NCBI GenBank assembly: GCA_050694275.1
Contig: JBOGXF010000125.1
Location: 1 to 11,944 of the forward strand
Source: JBOGXF01 sp050694275
GTDB lineage: Bacteria > Actinomycetota > CADDZG01 > WHSQ01
Reading direction: 5' to 3'
DNA length: 11,944 bases
In this document: positions 1 to 6,440 of the stretch, in pieces
Position numbering within the stretch: the first letter of the stretch is position 1
How the letters are laid out: each line of letters begins with the position of its first letter
Notes under the pieces: model-generated
What the model saw: only the letters and a program-made list of their open reading frames with translations
Database searches by the model: none
What the model was told of the DNA's origin: nothing
Made by a program: the position numbers and the translations under genes

Positions 1-116
1 GCAAGATCCGCCTCATAAACCACCGCGGCTACGGCCACCATTCCGCGGCGGCTCTCATCTCGATGATCTACCTCTGCTGCGGCGGGATCACCGTCCAGCT
101 ACCCACAGAAAGGTGA
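1..116 (+). CDS. ISL3 family transposase, C-terminal fragment
   Basis: This is an open frame from the window edge (first full codon at 3) to TGA at 114-116, giving 37 residues. The tail contains RLINHRGYGHHS and MIYLCCGGITVQLPTER. I recognise this as the C-terminal end of ISL3-type DDE transposases, which cut and paste the element. The catalytic DDE residues would lie upstream, outside the window. The stop codon falls inside the putative terminal repeat, a compact arrangement common in insertion sequences. The gene is partial only because of the window edge; nothing here shows it to be broken. It runs in the same direction as the beta-helix gene it abuts. The family assignment is from memory of the motif, so another DDE family remains possible. 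Confidence 0.65.
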   Translation, partial: KIRLINHRGYGHHSAAALISMIYLCCGGITVQLPTER

Positions 117-124
117 GGAGAACC
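99..124 (+). repeat. putative right terminal inverted repeat of the ISL3-like element
   Basis: The segment runs from the CTACCCACAGAAAGG block to GGAGAACC at 117-124. Read inward from the right it begins GGTTCTCC and continues to CTTTCTGTGGGTAG, which resembles ISL3 termini (GG-T-CTTC-like start, then a conserved inner block). It overlaps the last codons and the stop of the transposase. The boundary at 124 is inferred from this resemblance and because the beta-helix reading frame begins immediately after it. The partner repeat is outside the window. Confidence 0.5.
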
Positions 125-1401
125 AGAAAAACATCACCCTGCGCGGGATGGGCGAGGCGCCGCGCGATGTCGTTATCGACGGAGCGTTCGAGAAGCACGT
201 GGTGATCCGTGGCGATCGCTCCGATGGGCTCATCATCGAGAACGTGTCGGTGTGGCACGGACTCGAGCACGGCATCTACATCCTCGACACCGATGGGTTC
301 GTGATCGATCGGGTGCACTCCGGGTACAGCCGCGACTATCCGTTCCTTACCTTTGCGAACGACCACGGACTCATGAAGAACTGCGAAGCGTTCGGCGCAG
401 GCGACGGAGGGATTTATCCGGGAGGTTCGGCCGAGACGCCCGGTCGCTTCTCGATGGAGGTCACCGGCTGCCGCTCGTATCACAACGTATTGGGGTACTC
501 CGGCACGCAGGGCAATCACGTGTGGGTCCACGACAACGAGTTCTTCGACAACGCCGTCGGGTTTGTGTCTGATTCAGAGACCGATCACCCGAACTACCCA
601 CAGAACGGTCTCGTGTTCGAGCGCAACAAGGTCTACGACAACAACTTCAACCCTTACCTTGAGGACTCGGACGTGAAGGCGACGGTCTTTGCGAACTTCG
701 CGTACATCCCGGTCGGGACCGGGGTGTTCCTGCTGAGCGGCAACGAGAACACCGTCCAGCGCAATGAGTTCTGGGACAACGAGCGTTTCGGGCTGTGGCT
801 GGGATCGGGTTACGGACTGGTGCTCGGACCAACGGGACCGGTAACGACCGGCGAGCCGTTCGCCCCGCCGTGGGTCAGCTCGAAGCTTCGTATCGCCAAC
901 AACTTCTTCAACTCTCCCGACGAGGACGCGCCGAACGGCATCGACATAGCGTGGGACGGCCTCGGTGAGGGAACCTGCTTCGAGGAGAACCGGCGCGCCG
1001 AAGACGAAGCGGCGACGAGCGACGCCGCGTTCCTGCCGCCTTGCAACATCCCCGCGTACGGCCAGCCGATGCCGACTACGGCCGGCGTCCCGACTGCATC
1101 CAACCTGTTCGCGCAGGCGAGTCTCGTCATCGTCGAGGGCGAGCCGATCTGTTTCCGTCTAGGGATGTGCGAGTGGGGGCCCGGCCCGGCACCCGAGGAC
1201 GCGCGCAATCTCCCTGAGGGTTATCAGCCGCCTCCCGACCCCACGCCTTGCGGGCCAAGCACATGCGGGGGGTCGGAGGATCCCAACGGACCCGGGAAGC
1301 CGGACAAGGAACCCAAGGAGCCCAAAGAGCCGAAGGAGCCCAAAGAGCCGAAGGAGAAACCGAACACGTCGCGAGCATCGGCGCTCGTCGCGTTCCGCTG
1401 A
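125..1401 (+). pseudogene. right-handed parallel beta-helix protein, 5' end removed by IS insertion
   Basis: The frame is open from the IS boundary to TGA at 1399-1401, about 425 residues. The sequence already reads as beta-helix at the boundary (KNITLRGMGEAP, VVIDG, HVVIRG), so the N terminus and any signal peptide are missing. The first in-frame ATG, at 148, lies inside the repeat fold and has no convincing ribosome site. Successive rungs carry the usual N-x-F/V pattern (GLIIENVSVWHG, HVWVHDNEFFDN, GLVFERNKVYDN, NTVQRNEFWDN), as in NosD-like and carbohydrate-active parallel beta-helix proteins. These are normally extracellular. After about residue 250 the fold gives way to a Pro/Cys-rich segment and a Lys-Glu-Pro repeat, then a short tail. 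The substrate is unknown. Expression is doubtful unless the insertion sequence supplies a promoter and an internal start is used. Confidence 0.7.
1303..1356 (+). repeat. tandem Lys-Glu-Pro coding repeat
   Basis: Two perfect 18-bp copies (cccaaagagccgaaggag) lie at 1321-1338 and 1339-1356, with a diverged copy just upstream. They encode consecutive KEP units near the C terminus of the beta-helix protein. Such charged, proline-rich tracts usually act as extended spacers, for example across a cell wall. No LPxTG motif or membrane anchor follows, so surface attachment is not shown. Confidence 0.75.
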
Positions 1402-1722
1402 GCTTCAATAGGCGTTCGTGACTGAGTCGCACAACGATCGGATCCATCGGCTCCTGCAAGACGGCCTTGTGACGCGCGGAAGCAGCGACTGGCCGAGCTC
1501 AAGTAGTTCCTAGAGTCGTGACAAGTCTGTCTGAGGCACGGACCCATGATCTGCGGGCGGCGCTGTTCGCCGCCCGAGAGCTTTCCGGGGAGGCCAGGAG
1601 CGATCCTCCTTGTTGAAAAGGGCTTGCGCAATATCCCCAACCTTGCTTACGTCTCTCCACATAGGCGTACTGGCTCGGTGCGCCGGAAGCAGCCGTGCAG
1701 GCTTGGAAGGGGGATGGGAGCC
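1402..1722. other. gene-free stretch with a hairpin
   Basis: No convincing complete gene lies between the beta-helix gene and the secreted protein. A short frame opening with GTG at 1418 and closing at 1511-1513 encodes 31 residues (HNDRIHRLLQDGLVTRG), which vaguely recalls the C-terminal tail of Phd/YefM-type antitoxins. It has no upstream body and is at best a remnant. The hairpin at 1554-1576 and a smaller stem with GCGA loop near 1600 give the region some RNA structure. They could belong to the leader of the downstream gene or to termination of the upstream one. Confidence 0.4.
1554..1576 (+). terminator. strong GC hairpin, terminator or leader structure
   Basis: A perfect 9-bp stem (CGGGCGGCG paired with CGCCGCCCG) closes a 5-base loop. 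Only a short T stretch follows, so a classical Rho-independent terminator is not established. It lies 153 bases after the stop of the beta-helix gene and about 150 bases before the next start, so it could equally be a structured 5' leader. Confidence 0.35.
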
Positions 1723-2314
1723 ATGAGGGCTCGATGGGGTCTTGTAGCCGTAGTCATGGTGCTGGTGGCAGCGATGGTCGGTGCCAACGCGCTCGCCGGC
1801 GGTGGGGGCGGGATTAAGAAGGTCCGGTGGGACATCGTCAGCATCGACTTCGAGAACGGCGAGGTGAATGAAGGGGGGCCCCGCCTCGGCTCTGGCGAAT
1901 GATTCCTCCAAGATCACCCTCACGGGGAAGGGCACATTCGTGCCTCGAGAGCGGAAGAACGTAACGGGCGGTGGCACCTTCACGGTCTTTGATCCCGACG
2001 GCAACGAGGTCGAGAGCGGCACGTACGAGGTCAAGAAGCTCCTGTATTGGAGAAAGGCTCCCGGTGAAGGACCCCCGTTGGCGGACAACATCGGCAAGCC
2101 CGAAAACCGGAGTGCGGGGTTGGTGTACCTGAAGGTGGAGTACTCCAACGGAAAGCGCGGGGTCCTCGTTGTGAGCTGCCGATTGGTTGGATCACCGGCC
2201 TCGATGTTCGAGGGCATCACCGCCTCGATGGGATTCGTCGATTATTTCAATGCTCAGCCTCCGGCCGATGGGGTTGACGAGAACCGCACGCTCTTCCACG
2301 TAAGACGCAGGTAG
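1723..2314 (+). pseudogene. secreted protein of unknown function, interrupted by a +1 frameshift
   Basis: The start at 1723 is preferred over the ATG at 1714 because a GGAAGGGGG ribosome site sits about 9 bases upstream of it. The N terminus is a clear signal peptide: basic MRAR, a hydrophobic core, then ANALA before a glycine run. The first frame stops at 1900-1902, while the rest of the protein continues in the +1 frame to TAG at 2312-2314. Skipping one base in the GGGGGGCCCC run (1873-1882) yields a smooth 196-residue product through GGPASALANDSSKITLTGKG. The mature part is beta-rich (FTVFDPDGNEVESGTYEVKK). I recognise no named domain. Whether the extra base is a real mutation, a sequencing error or a programmed shift cannot be decided here. 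It converges on the LivK-like gene. Confidence 0.6.
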
Positions 2315-2330
2315 GAAACGGACTTGCCCT

Positions 2331-2358
2331 GGGGGCCGGGTCTTCGGATCCGGTCCCC
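2331..2358. terminator. UUCG-loop hairpin between convergent genes
   Basis: A 12-bp stem (2331-2342 with 2347-2358) contains two G-U pairs and is capped by a TTCG tetraloop, one of the most stable RNA loops. It lies 17 bases after the stop of the secreted-protein gene and 45 bases from the stop of the opposing gene. That position suits a shared terminator. No T-run follows on either strand, so it would act as a pause, Rho-assisted or L-shaped terminator, as is frequent in high-GC genomes. Confidence 0.6.
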
Positions 2359-2402
2359 GGGTGCGCGTGACGCAATTTCCCGGAACAAGAGACCCCCTAG
2401 CG

Positions 2403-3485
2403 TTAGAGGATCGGGTCCTCAGCCTGAGACCGGGGCCACACGACCCGCTTTAGGCCTTCCTGCCACTGAACGACGAGCGTGTCGTGGTCGCTCTGGCGGC
2501 CGTCTTTCCCCAGACCGAAGCGCCCAAAGAAGGTGGTGCAGCCAAGACGCCGAGCCGTTCCCAAGAGCGCCTCGTCATCGGTCGCTCCGACCTTCGTGGC
2601 GCACTGCATCGCTATGAGCGCGGTCGCGTAGGCCTGCGCCGTCAGATATTCGACGTGTCCGAGGGCCATCCCGGCCTGACGTCTTGCGACCAATTCCGCC
2701 CTGAGCCCACGCAGAACGTCCATCTGTCCGGGACCCAGGTCGACGGCGAAGCGGGCACTCTCCTCCCACTGGGAAGGGCCGAGCACCCCGTCCGCCACTG
2801 CCCCCAGCACGACGTGAAAGGAGCCGATGCCCGCAGCAACCGCACCGACCGCGGCCGGGCGTTCGCGTAGGTGGCCGATGAGCGCGACGTCCTCTGCGAA
2901 GGTGCCGGCCGCCAGAAGCACATCGGCGTCCGGCGACCCGGACACCTCGCCGTGCGCGACCGTAACGATGTCCATTCCCAGCCGGTTCGCAGCTTCGCGG
3001 GCTCCTTTGGCCACCTCCCTGGGAAAAGAACCTCGTCCCACCGCCAGGAGCACGCGCGCCTGCGGGAGGGAATGCGCCAGGGCCTCGAGGACCGGGGGGA
3101 AGTAGTGGCTCGCCGGCGATGCGACCGAGATCACTCCGGGAAGGCGCTGGACGTCGTCGGCGCTCCCTCCGTGGTTCCACAAGACTCGCCCCTTCTCCTC
3201 GACCCAGCGTGCCGCTTCCCGCACGAGATCGCTGCCGTAGGGGCCGATGAGCAGATCGGCGCGGGCGATCTTCTCGAGCGCTCGGCGGACCCCCGCGCGG
3301 GTGCTCTCGTCGTCGATGATCGCCACCTCGGGGATCAGCCGCCGATCTCCGAGTGGCAGGCGCGCCGCATCCCTTACCGCCTGTGCGAGACCAATCGCGG
3401 CCAAGCGTCCTTGAAACGCGTACCGCCCCGACAGGGACAGGGGGGCGGCGACCAGAAGAGGATCCGGTTTCAGCTTTCGTGCCAT
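2403..3485 (-). CDS. LivK-type (leucine-binding family) ligand-binding protein without signal peptide
   Basis: The 360-residue product resembles type I periplasmic binding proteins of branched-chain amino acid ABC transporters. It has the N-terminal beta strand with PLSLSGRYAFQG (14-26), then a lobe with AIIDDE and the loop LLIGPYGSDLV (78-88). The second lobe contains RVLLAVGRGSF and ADVLLAAGTFAEDVALI. The ATG at 3485 is chosen because GGAGG lies 10 bases upstream; longer starts add an arginine-rich stretch unlike the family. No signal peptide or lipobox precedes the fold, so it is predicted to be cytosolic. A role as a ligand sensor (compare AmiC) or an orphan binding protein is more likely than transport. 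No ABC permease or ATPase lies nearby. The ligand is unknown. It is divergent from the ACT-domain gene, which also suggests small-molecule sensing. Confidence 0.75.
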   Translation of the reverse strand: MARKLKPDPLLVAAPLSLSGRYAFQGRLAAIGLAQAVRDAARLPLGDRRLIPEVAIIDDESTRAGVRRALEKIARADLLIGPYGSDLVREAARWVEEKGRVLWNHGGSADDVQRLPGVISVASPASHYFPPVLEALAHSLPQARVLLAVGRGSFPREVAKGAREAANRLGMDIVTVAHGEVSGSPDADVLLAAGTFAEDVALIGHLRERPAAVGAVAAGIGSFHVVLGAVADGVLGPSQWEESARFAVDLGPGQMDVLRGLRAELVARRQAGMALGHVEYLTAQAYATALIAMQCATKVGATDDEALLGTARRLGCTTFFGRFGLGKDGRQSDHDTLVVQWQEGLKRVVWPRSQAEDPIL

Positions 3486-3710
3486 CGTCCGTTGGCCTCC
3501 GCCAGGCTGAGGGACCCGCTCCGACCGGGCACCTCCACACACACCGAGCAACAAACGGTAAAGGGTAGCCCTGCGACCGCGAGGCCTGCCCGCAGTAACA
3601 CGTCCATAATCTGGAAAACGACTGTCATTGCCCCATCACGCACGCGCCTGCGAGACGAGGGAACGGGCGTATCCTGCAGATGGGGATCACGAGGAAAAGG
3701 GGGGAATGCG

Positions 3711-4112
3711 ATGAACGCCTTCGTCATCGAGCTCAAGAACATCCCCGGAGAGATGGCGCGCGCCACCGAAACGCTCGCCGAAAAGGGGATCAACGTGCTG
3801 CCGTGTGGGTTCGGTGCTGCGGATCAGTTCCTACTCGGCTTCGTCGCCGCGGACGAGGACAGGAGCCGTACCGCTCTCAAGGGCGCCGGCATCCCGTTTC
3901 GGGAGCTGCCGGTCGTGACTGTGAGCCTTGAGGACAGGCCCGGAACGGCCGCGGCGGCGAACCGTGTTTTGGCCGACCGGGGGGTCAACATCGAGGCCTT
4001 CTTCCCGGTCGGATGCGAGGAAGGACGGTACACCTTCGCGCTGTGCGTCGACGATGTCGAGACCGCACGCAGGGCGCTCGGCGATCAGGTCGTCGAGTTC
4101 ACTTACCGCTAG
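3711..4112 (+). CDS. tandem ACT-domain protein (COG4747-like)
   Basis: The 133-residue product consists of two ACT modules, about residues 1-65 and 68-133. Each opens with the typical strand-helix pattern: FVIELKNIPGEMARATETLAEKGINV and VVTVSLEDRPGTAAAANRVLADRGVNIE. The P-G-E/T turns and the G-(I/V)-N-(V/I) strands are ACT hallmarks. ACT domains bind amino acids or similar ligands and usually regulate enzymes. Stand-alone pairs of this size are a known but poorly understood family. The start at 3711 has an AAAGGGGGG ribosome site just upstream. A longer in-frame extension to 2871 is excluded because it runs antisense through the LivK-like gene. The protein is probably cytosolic. Confidence 0.85.
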   Translation: MNAFVIELKNIPGEMARATETLAEKGINVLPCGFGAADQFLLGFVAADEDRSRTALKGAGIPFRELPVVTVSLEDRPGTAAAANRVLADRGVNIEAFFPVGCEEGRYTFALCVDDVETARRALGDQVVEFTYR

Positions 4113-4285
4113 AGACATAGCTTTCGACCTGACGATCGCGGGAGTGGAGGCCCGCCCCGCTCATGTCCGCGCGATCACCGTTCCGGTCCCACTCGAGCTG
4201 CTGGGAGCAAAACCGGGATCCAGGATCGCTCCGGCGACCTTGCTCTATGGGGGGCTCACCTCGATCCCTTGTGACCTCACATATA

Positions 4286-4468
4286 TCAGTCGCAGTAGAT
4301 GTAGCCGGGGGAGTAGGCGATCGTGCCCGTGTCGGGATCGATCTCGACCGACGGCGGAACGACGTGGCAGCTTGCGCCGGGGTCGGACGCCGACGCCGGC
4401 GTGGGGGCGGCGATCCACTGCAGCGACAGCATGCAGACGGCCGCTACGAGTAGCCTTGCGCGTCTCAT
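4286..4468 (-). CDS. small secreted peptide, 60 residues
   Basis: An exact AGGAGG ribosome site sits 7 bases before the ATG at 4468, which is strong support for so small a gene. The first 27 residues form a signal peptide: MRRAR, a hydrophobic stretch with LLVAAVCMLSL, then APTPASA before SDPG. The mature part is only about 33 residues. It contains two cysteines (near its start and second to last), which could form a disulfide, and a DPDTGTIAYSPGY stretch. I recognise no family. The gene opposes the tandem-ACT gene (stop to stop, 173 bases apart). It could be a signalling, inhibitor or envelope peptide, but the sequence does not say which. Confidence 0.65.
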   Translation of the reverse strand: MRRARLLVAAVCMLSLQWIAAPTPASASDPGASCHVVPPSVEIDPDTGTIAYSPGYIYCD

Positions 4469-4671
4469 GTTCAACCCTCCTGTTCGGCAGCTCGAGCGGG
4501 ATGAAACCTACCAAAACGGTCATCTTCGATCGAGGGGCGCTCAGCGGGGGAGCGGCGCCCTGGGCTGAGTGCATGAGCACGTCCGGCTGCACCACCGGGC
4601 GTATCTGCTGGAGCCTTCGTAAACGCCCGTAGTCCCCGGGGCTCAGGAGTCAATATGCGCGGATGGCGAGG

Positions 4672-4700
4672 TTTACATTCCCGAAGTGAGAAGATAAGAT
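4672..4700 (+). promoter_or_regulatory. sigma-70-type promoter of the two-gene unit, leaderless
   Basis: TTTACA at 4672-4677 (5 of 6 to consensus) is followed after exactly 17 bases by TAAGAT at 4695-4700. Transcription would start about 7 bases on, at or next to the ATG at 4707, giving a leaderless mRNA. No ribosome site precedes that ATG. An inverted repeat GAGAA-N7-TTCTC (4688-4704) overlaps the -10 element and could be an operator, for example for the winged-helix product downstream. This is inferred from sequence only. Confidence 0.55.
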
Positions 4701-4706
4701 TCTCCC

Positions 4707-4878
4707 ATGAAGTTGGATAAGGAGCTGTTGGAGAGGGCCCTGGCTCACCCCCACGGAAGCAGAACTACTCGAGGCCGCCCGCTGGGCGCGGACCCACGAC
4801 CCATCGCCCGGTTTTCGCACCATGGTTCTCCGTGCCCTGGAGCACTTCGGAGTTGAGGATGCCAACGGAAGGCTTTAG
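4707..4878 (+). pseudogene. small helical protein (56 residues) upstream of the winged-helix gene, +1 frameshift
   Basis: The ATG at 4707 lies at the predicted transcription start. The first frame begins MKLDKELLERALAH and is helical, then degenerates after a five-C run at 4748-4752. Dropping one C restores a coherent, fully helical continuation (PTEAELLEAARWARTHDPS, then FRTMVLRALEHFGVEDANG) ending at TAG 4876-4878. The stop overlaps the next start by 20 bases, so translational coupling is expected and the pair looks like a two-gene module. The family is unknown to me. Its size, acidity and position before a DNA-binding-type protein recall antitoxin or small-regulator genes, but no antitoxin motif is seen. 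The shift may be real or a sequencing artefact. Confidence 0.5.
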
Positions 4879-5794
4879 CGCGGAGATCCGCGAGCGAGCG
4901 CTCGACCTCGCGTGGAGCCTCTGGGCCGAGCTTGGCGTATCCGGCTGGCGGCGCCATCACCAGGATTGGGGGATTGATCCAGAGCCGCTAGTGATCTTCA
5001 CCGCGTCGATCGCCGATTTGGACCCGCGTCTGCGTGACGAGAGCCTCGACTGGTGCATTCGCTTCGGCCACTACCTGTCGCGTGCCCGTTTGCGCAATCT
5101 GCTCCGAGGCGAAGACGACCGAACCGTGTCGTCCTTCGGGACCTACTCCGCCACGGTGAACGCGCACTCAACCCTGAATTGGCCGGGTTCGACGAATCCC
5201 CTTCCCTATCAGCCGACAGGGCGTTCGGACATCCGAGACTTCACGGCACCGGCATTGCTGGCTCTGCGCCTTCGCGCCCTCCTCGGCGTAAGCGCCAGGG
5301 CCGAGGCCGTTCGGCTGCTGATGGCCGCCCGCGCCCCCCTTGCGACCTCAGATATCGCCGGCGAGATCGACTACACGAAGAGAAATGTTGCCGACGCGCT
5401 TGAATCATTAAGGCTCGCCGGCGTGGTGTTCTCGGAACGTCACCGTAACGCGATGCACCACCGACTGAATCGAACCGACCTTCGTGGTGTGGCAACTCCT
5501 CTCCCAAAGTTGTTTCCGGCGTGGAAGCCCATCTTCCGCGTAATCTCCGGGCTTCTCGTCGTGGAGGCTCGGCAAGAGGCATTGAGCAAGGCAGCGCGGG
5601 CGGTCGAAGCGCGCCGGGTAGTCGAGTCTCTAAAGGGCGCCCTGGAGGCAGCTTCCTTGAGGCGGCCAGACCTGACGGTTGTCGGTGAAGACTTCTGGCA
5701 GGCGTTTTCAAACTGGGCCACGGAGACGATGACGGGCCTCGCGTTTGCCGAATCTTCCCGAGTCTTCGATCGAGACCGAGAGCCCACCTACTAG
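4859..5794 (+). CDS. winged-helix protein of unknown function, 311 residues
   Basis: The ATG at 4859 has a GGAG ribosome site about 7 bases upstream and lies inside the 3' end of the small upstream ORF; the ATG at 4832 lacks one. The N-terminal part (about 8-85) is helical with distinctive WAELGVSGWRRHHQDWGIDPEPL and DWCIRFGHYLSRARL segments. A low-complexity linker (90-125) is rich in Ser, Thr and Asn. Residues about 145-205 form a winged helix: helix LLMAARAPLATSDIAGEI, recognition helix KRNVADALESLRLAGVV, wing to HHRLNR. The rest is helical. The order recalls transcription-factor-like partners of two-gene toxin-antitoxin or defence modules such as AbiEi. I see no nucleotidyltransferase motif (GS-x-D-x-D), so an AbiE call is not supported. 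It may bind its own promoter at 4672-4704. Confidence 0.65.
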   Translation: MPTEGFSAEIRERALDLAWSLWAELGVSGWRRHHQDWGIDPEPLVIFTASIADLDPRLRDESLDWCIRFGHYLSRARLRNLLRGEDDRTVSSFGTYSATVNAHSTLNWPGSTNPLPYQPTGRSDIRDFTAPALLALRLRALLGVSARAEAVRLLMAARAPLATSDIAGEIDYTKRNVADALESLRLAGVVFSERHRNAMHHRLNRTDLRGVATPLPKLFPAWKPIFRVISGLLVVEARQEALSKAARAVEARRVVESLKGALEAASLRRPDLTVVGEDFWQAFSNWATETMTGLAFAESSRVFDRDREPTY

Positions 5795-5869
5795 GGACGC
5801 GCTTTCTGAGAACGGAGCCCATGATTTGCGGGGCGATATTCTGAGGGCGTTCGGAAGAGGTGGTAAGAG

Positions 5870-6343
5870 ATGTGGCGCCGACGACTGTTCTGGATCAGCT
5901 CCATCTATCTTGCCTACTTCATCATCGGCGCGATCGTGTCTGTCGCCGCTCGTTGGCCGGCCCAGTTCGGCGGAGTGGGCGACCCAGATGACGTTGCCGC
6001 CGAATTCCTGACCCGTGGGACTGCCCTCGCCGCCCCTCTCGGACCCATGATCGTGTTCGCCCTCATGATCTTCCTTCTCACGCGCACCGGAGTGTGGGAG
6101 AAGATCGGGACCATCGGGGTCATGCTGCTTGCGATCTTGTTCCTGATCGGTTCGCTGGGGGAAGCGTTTGCATCCGGCGAAATCACAACTCCCCGATCGG
6201 TTCTCATCATCAGCGGCATCATCGGTACGGTCATGTCCTTGATCATGTTCGGAGCAGGGATCATGGCCTTTCGAGAGCCAAGAAGCGCTACAGAACGTGT
6301 GGCGGACAGAGCGCACGCTGGCGGGCCCGAACCTTCGGACTGA
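5870..6343 (+). CDS. small integral membrane protein with four predicted spans
   Basis: The 157-residue product has four hydrophobic stretches: about 6-27 (ISSIYLAYFIIGAIVSVAA), 53-70 (LAAPLGPMIVFALMIFLL), 77-97 (IGTIGVMLLAILFLIGSLG) and 110-133 (SVLIISGIIGTVMSLIMFGAG). The soluble tail is charged. The start MWRRRLFW has an AGAGG site about 9 bases upstream, and the Arg cluster suggests a cytosolic N terminus. No named family is recognised. It lies 75 bases after the winged-helix gene and 97 bases before the next membrane protein, so membership in either unit is uncertain. Confidence 0.65.
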   Translation: MWRRRLFWISSIYLAYFIIGAIVSVAARWPAQFGGVGDPDDVAAEFLTRGTALAAPLGPMIVFALMIFLLTRTGVWEKIGTIGVMLLAILFLIGSLGEAFASGEITTPRSVLIISGIIGTVMSLIMFGAGIMAFREPRSATERVADRAHAGGPEPSD

Positions 6344-6440
6344 GCCGTGGGTGACCCGTCAACGCCTTCAGCTCTCTGCCTCCTCCACCGGCGGACTCCG
6401 AGTGAGAGAATGACTCGACCAACGTCGAGGGGAGGATCTT

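Larger units (their letters stand above)
1..124 (+). mobile_element. right end of an ISL3-like insertion sequence
   Basis: The left edge of the window carries the 3' end of a transposase gene, followed within 8 bases by the apparent end of the element. The last 26 bases (99-124) read as an ISL3-style terminal repeat. From base 125 the DNA reads in frame as a beta-helix protein with no start of its own, as expected if the element inserted into that gene. The left end of the element lies outside the window, so neither the full inverted repeat pair nor the target duplication (8 bp in this family) can be checked. The family call rests on the transposase tail and on recall of ISL3 terminal sequences. 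Confidence 0.6.

Noticed and set aside
1303..1356. Tandem repeats considered as a CRISPR-like or minisatellite array
   Set aside because: The units are contiguous, without spacers, and translate cleanly as KEP in the beta-helix frame.
2871..3710. In-frame upstream extension of the tandem-ACT gene, giving 413 residues
   Set aside because: It runs antisense through most of the LivK-like gene, has no family features, and the internal ATG at 3711 has a strong ribosome site and matches the ACT family start.
4859..5794. AbiEi/AbiEii-type toxin-antitoxin assignment
   Set aside because: A winged helix is present but there is no nucleotidyltransferase partner or motif nearby, so only the general resemblance is kept.
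5708..6316. 202-residue minus-strand frame rich in Asp, Glu, His and Gly
   Set aside because: It is antisense to the membrane protein at 5870 and the end of the winged-helix gene; the repeats of acidic residues mirror hydrophobic codons on the other strand.
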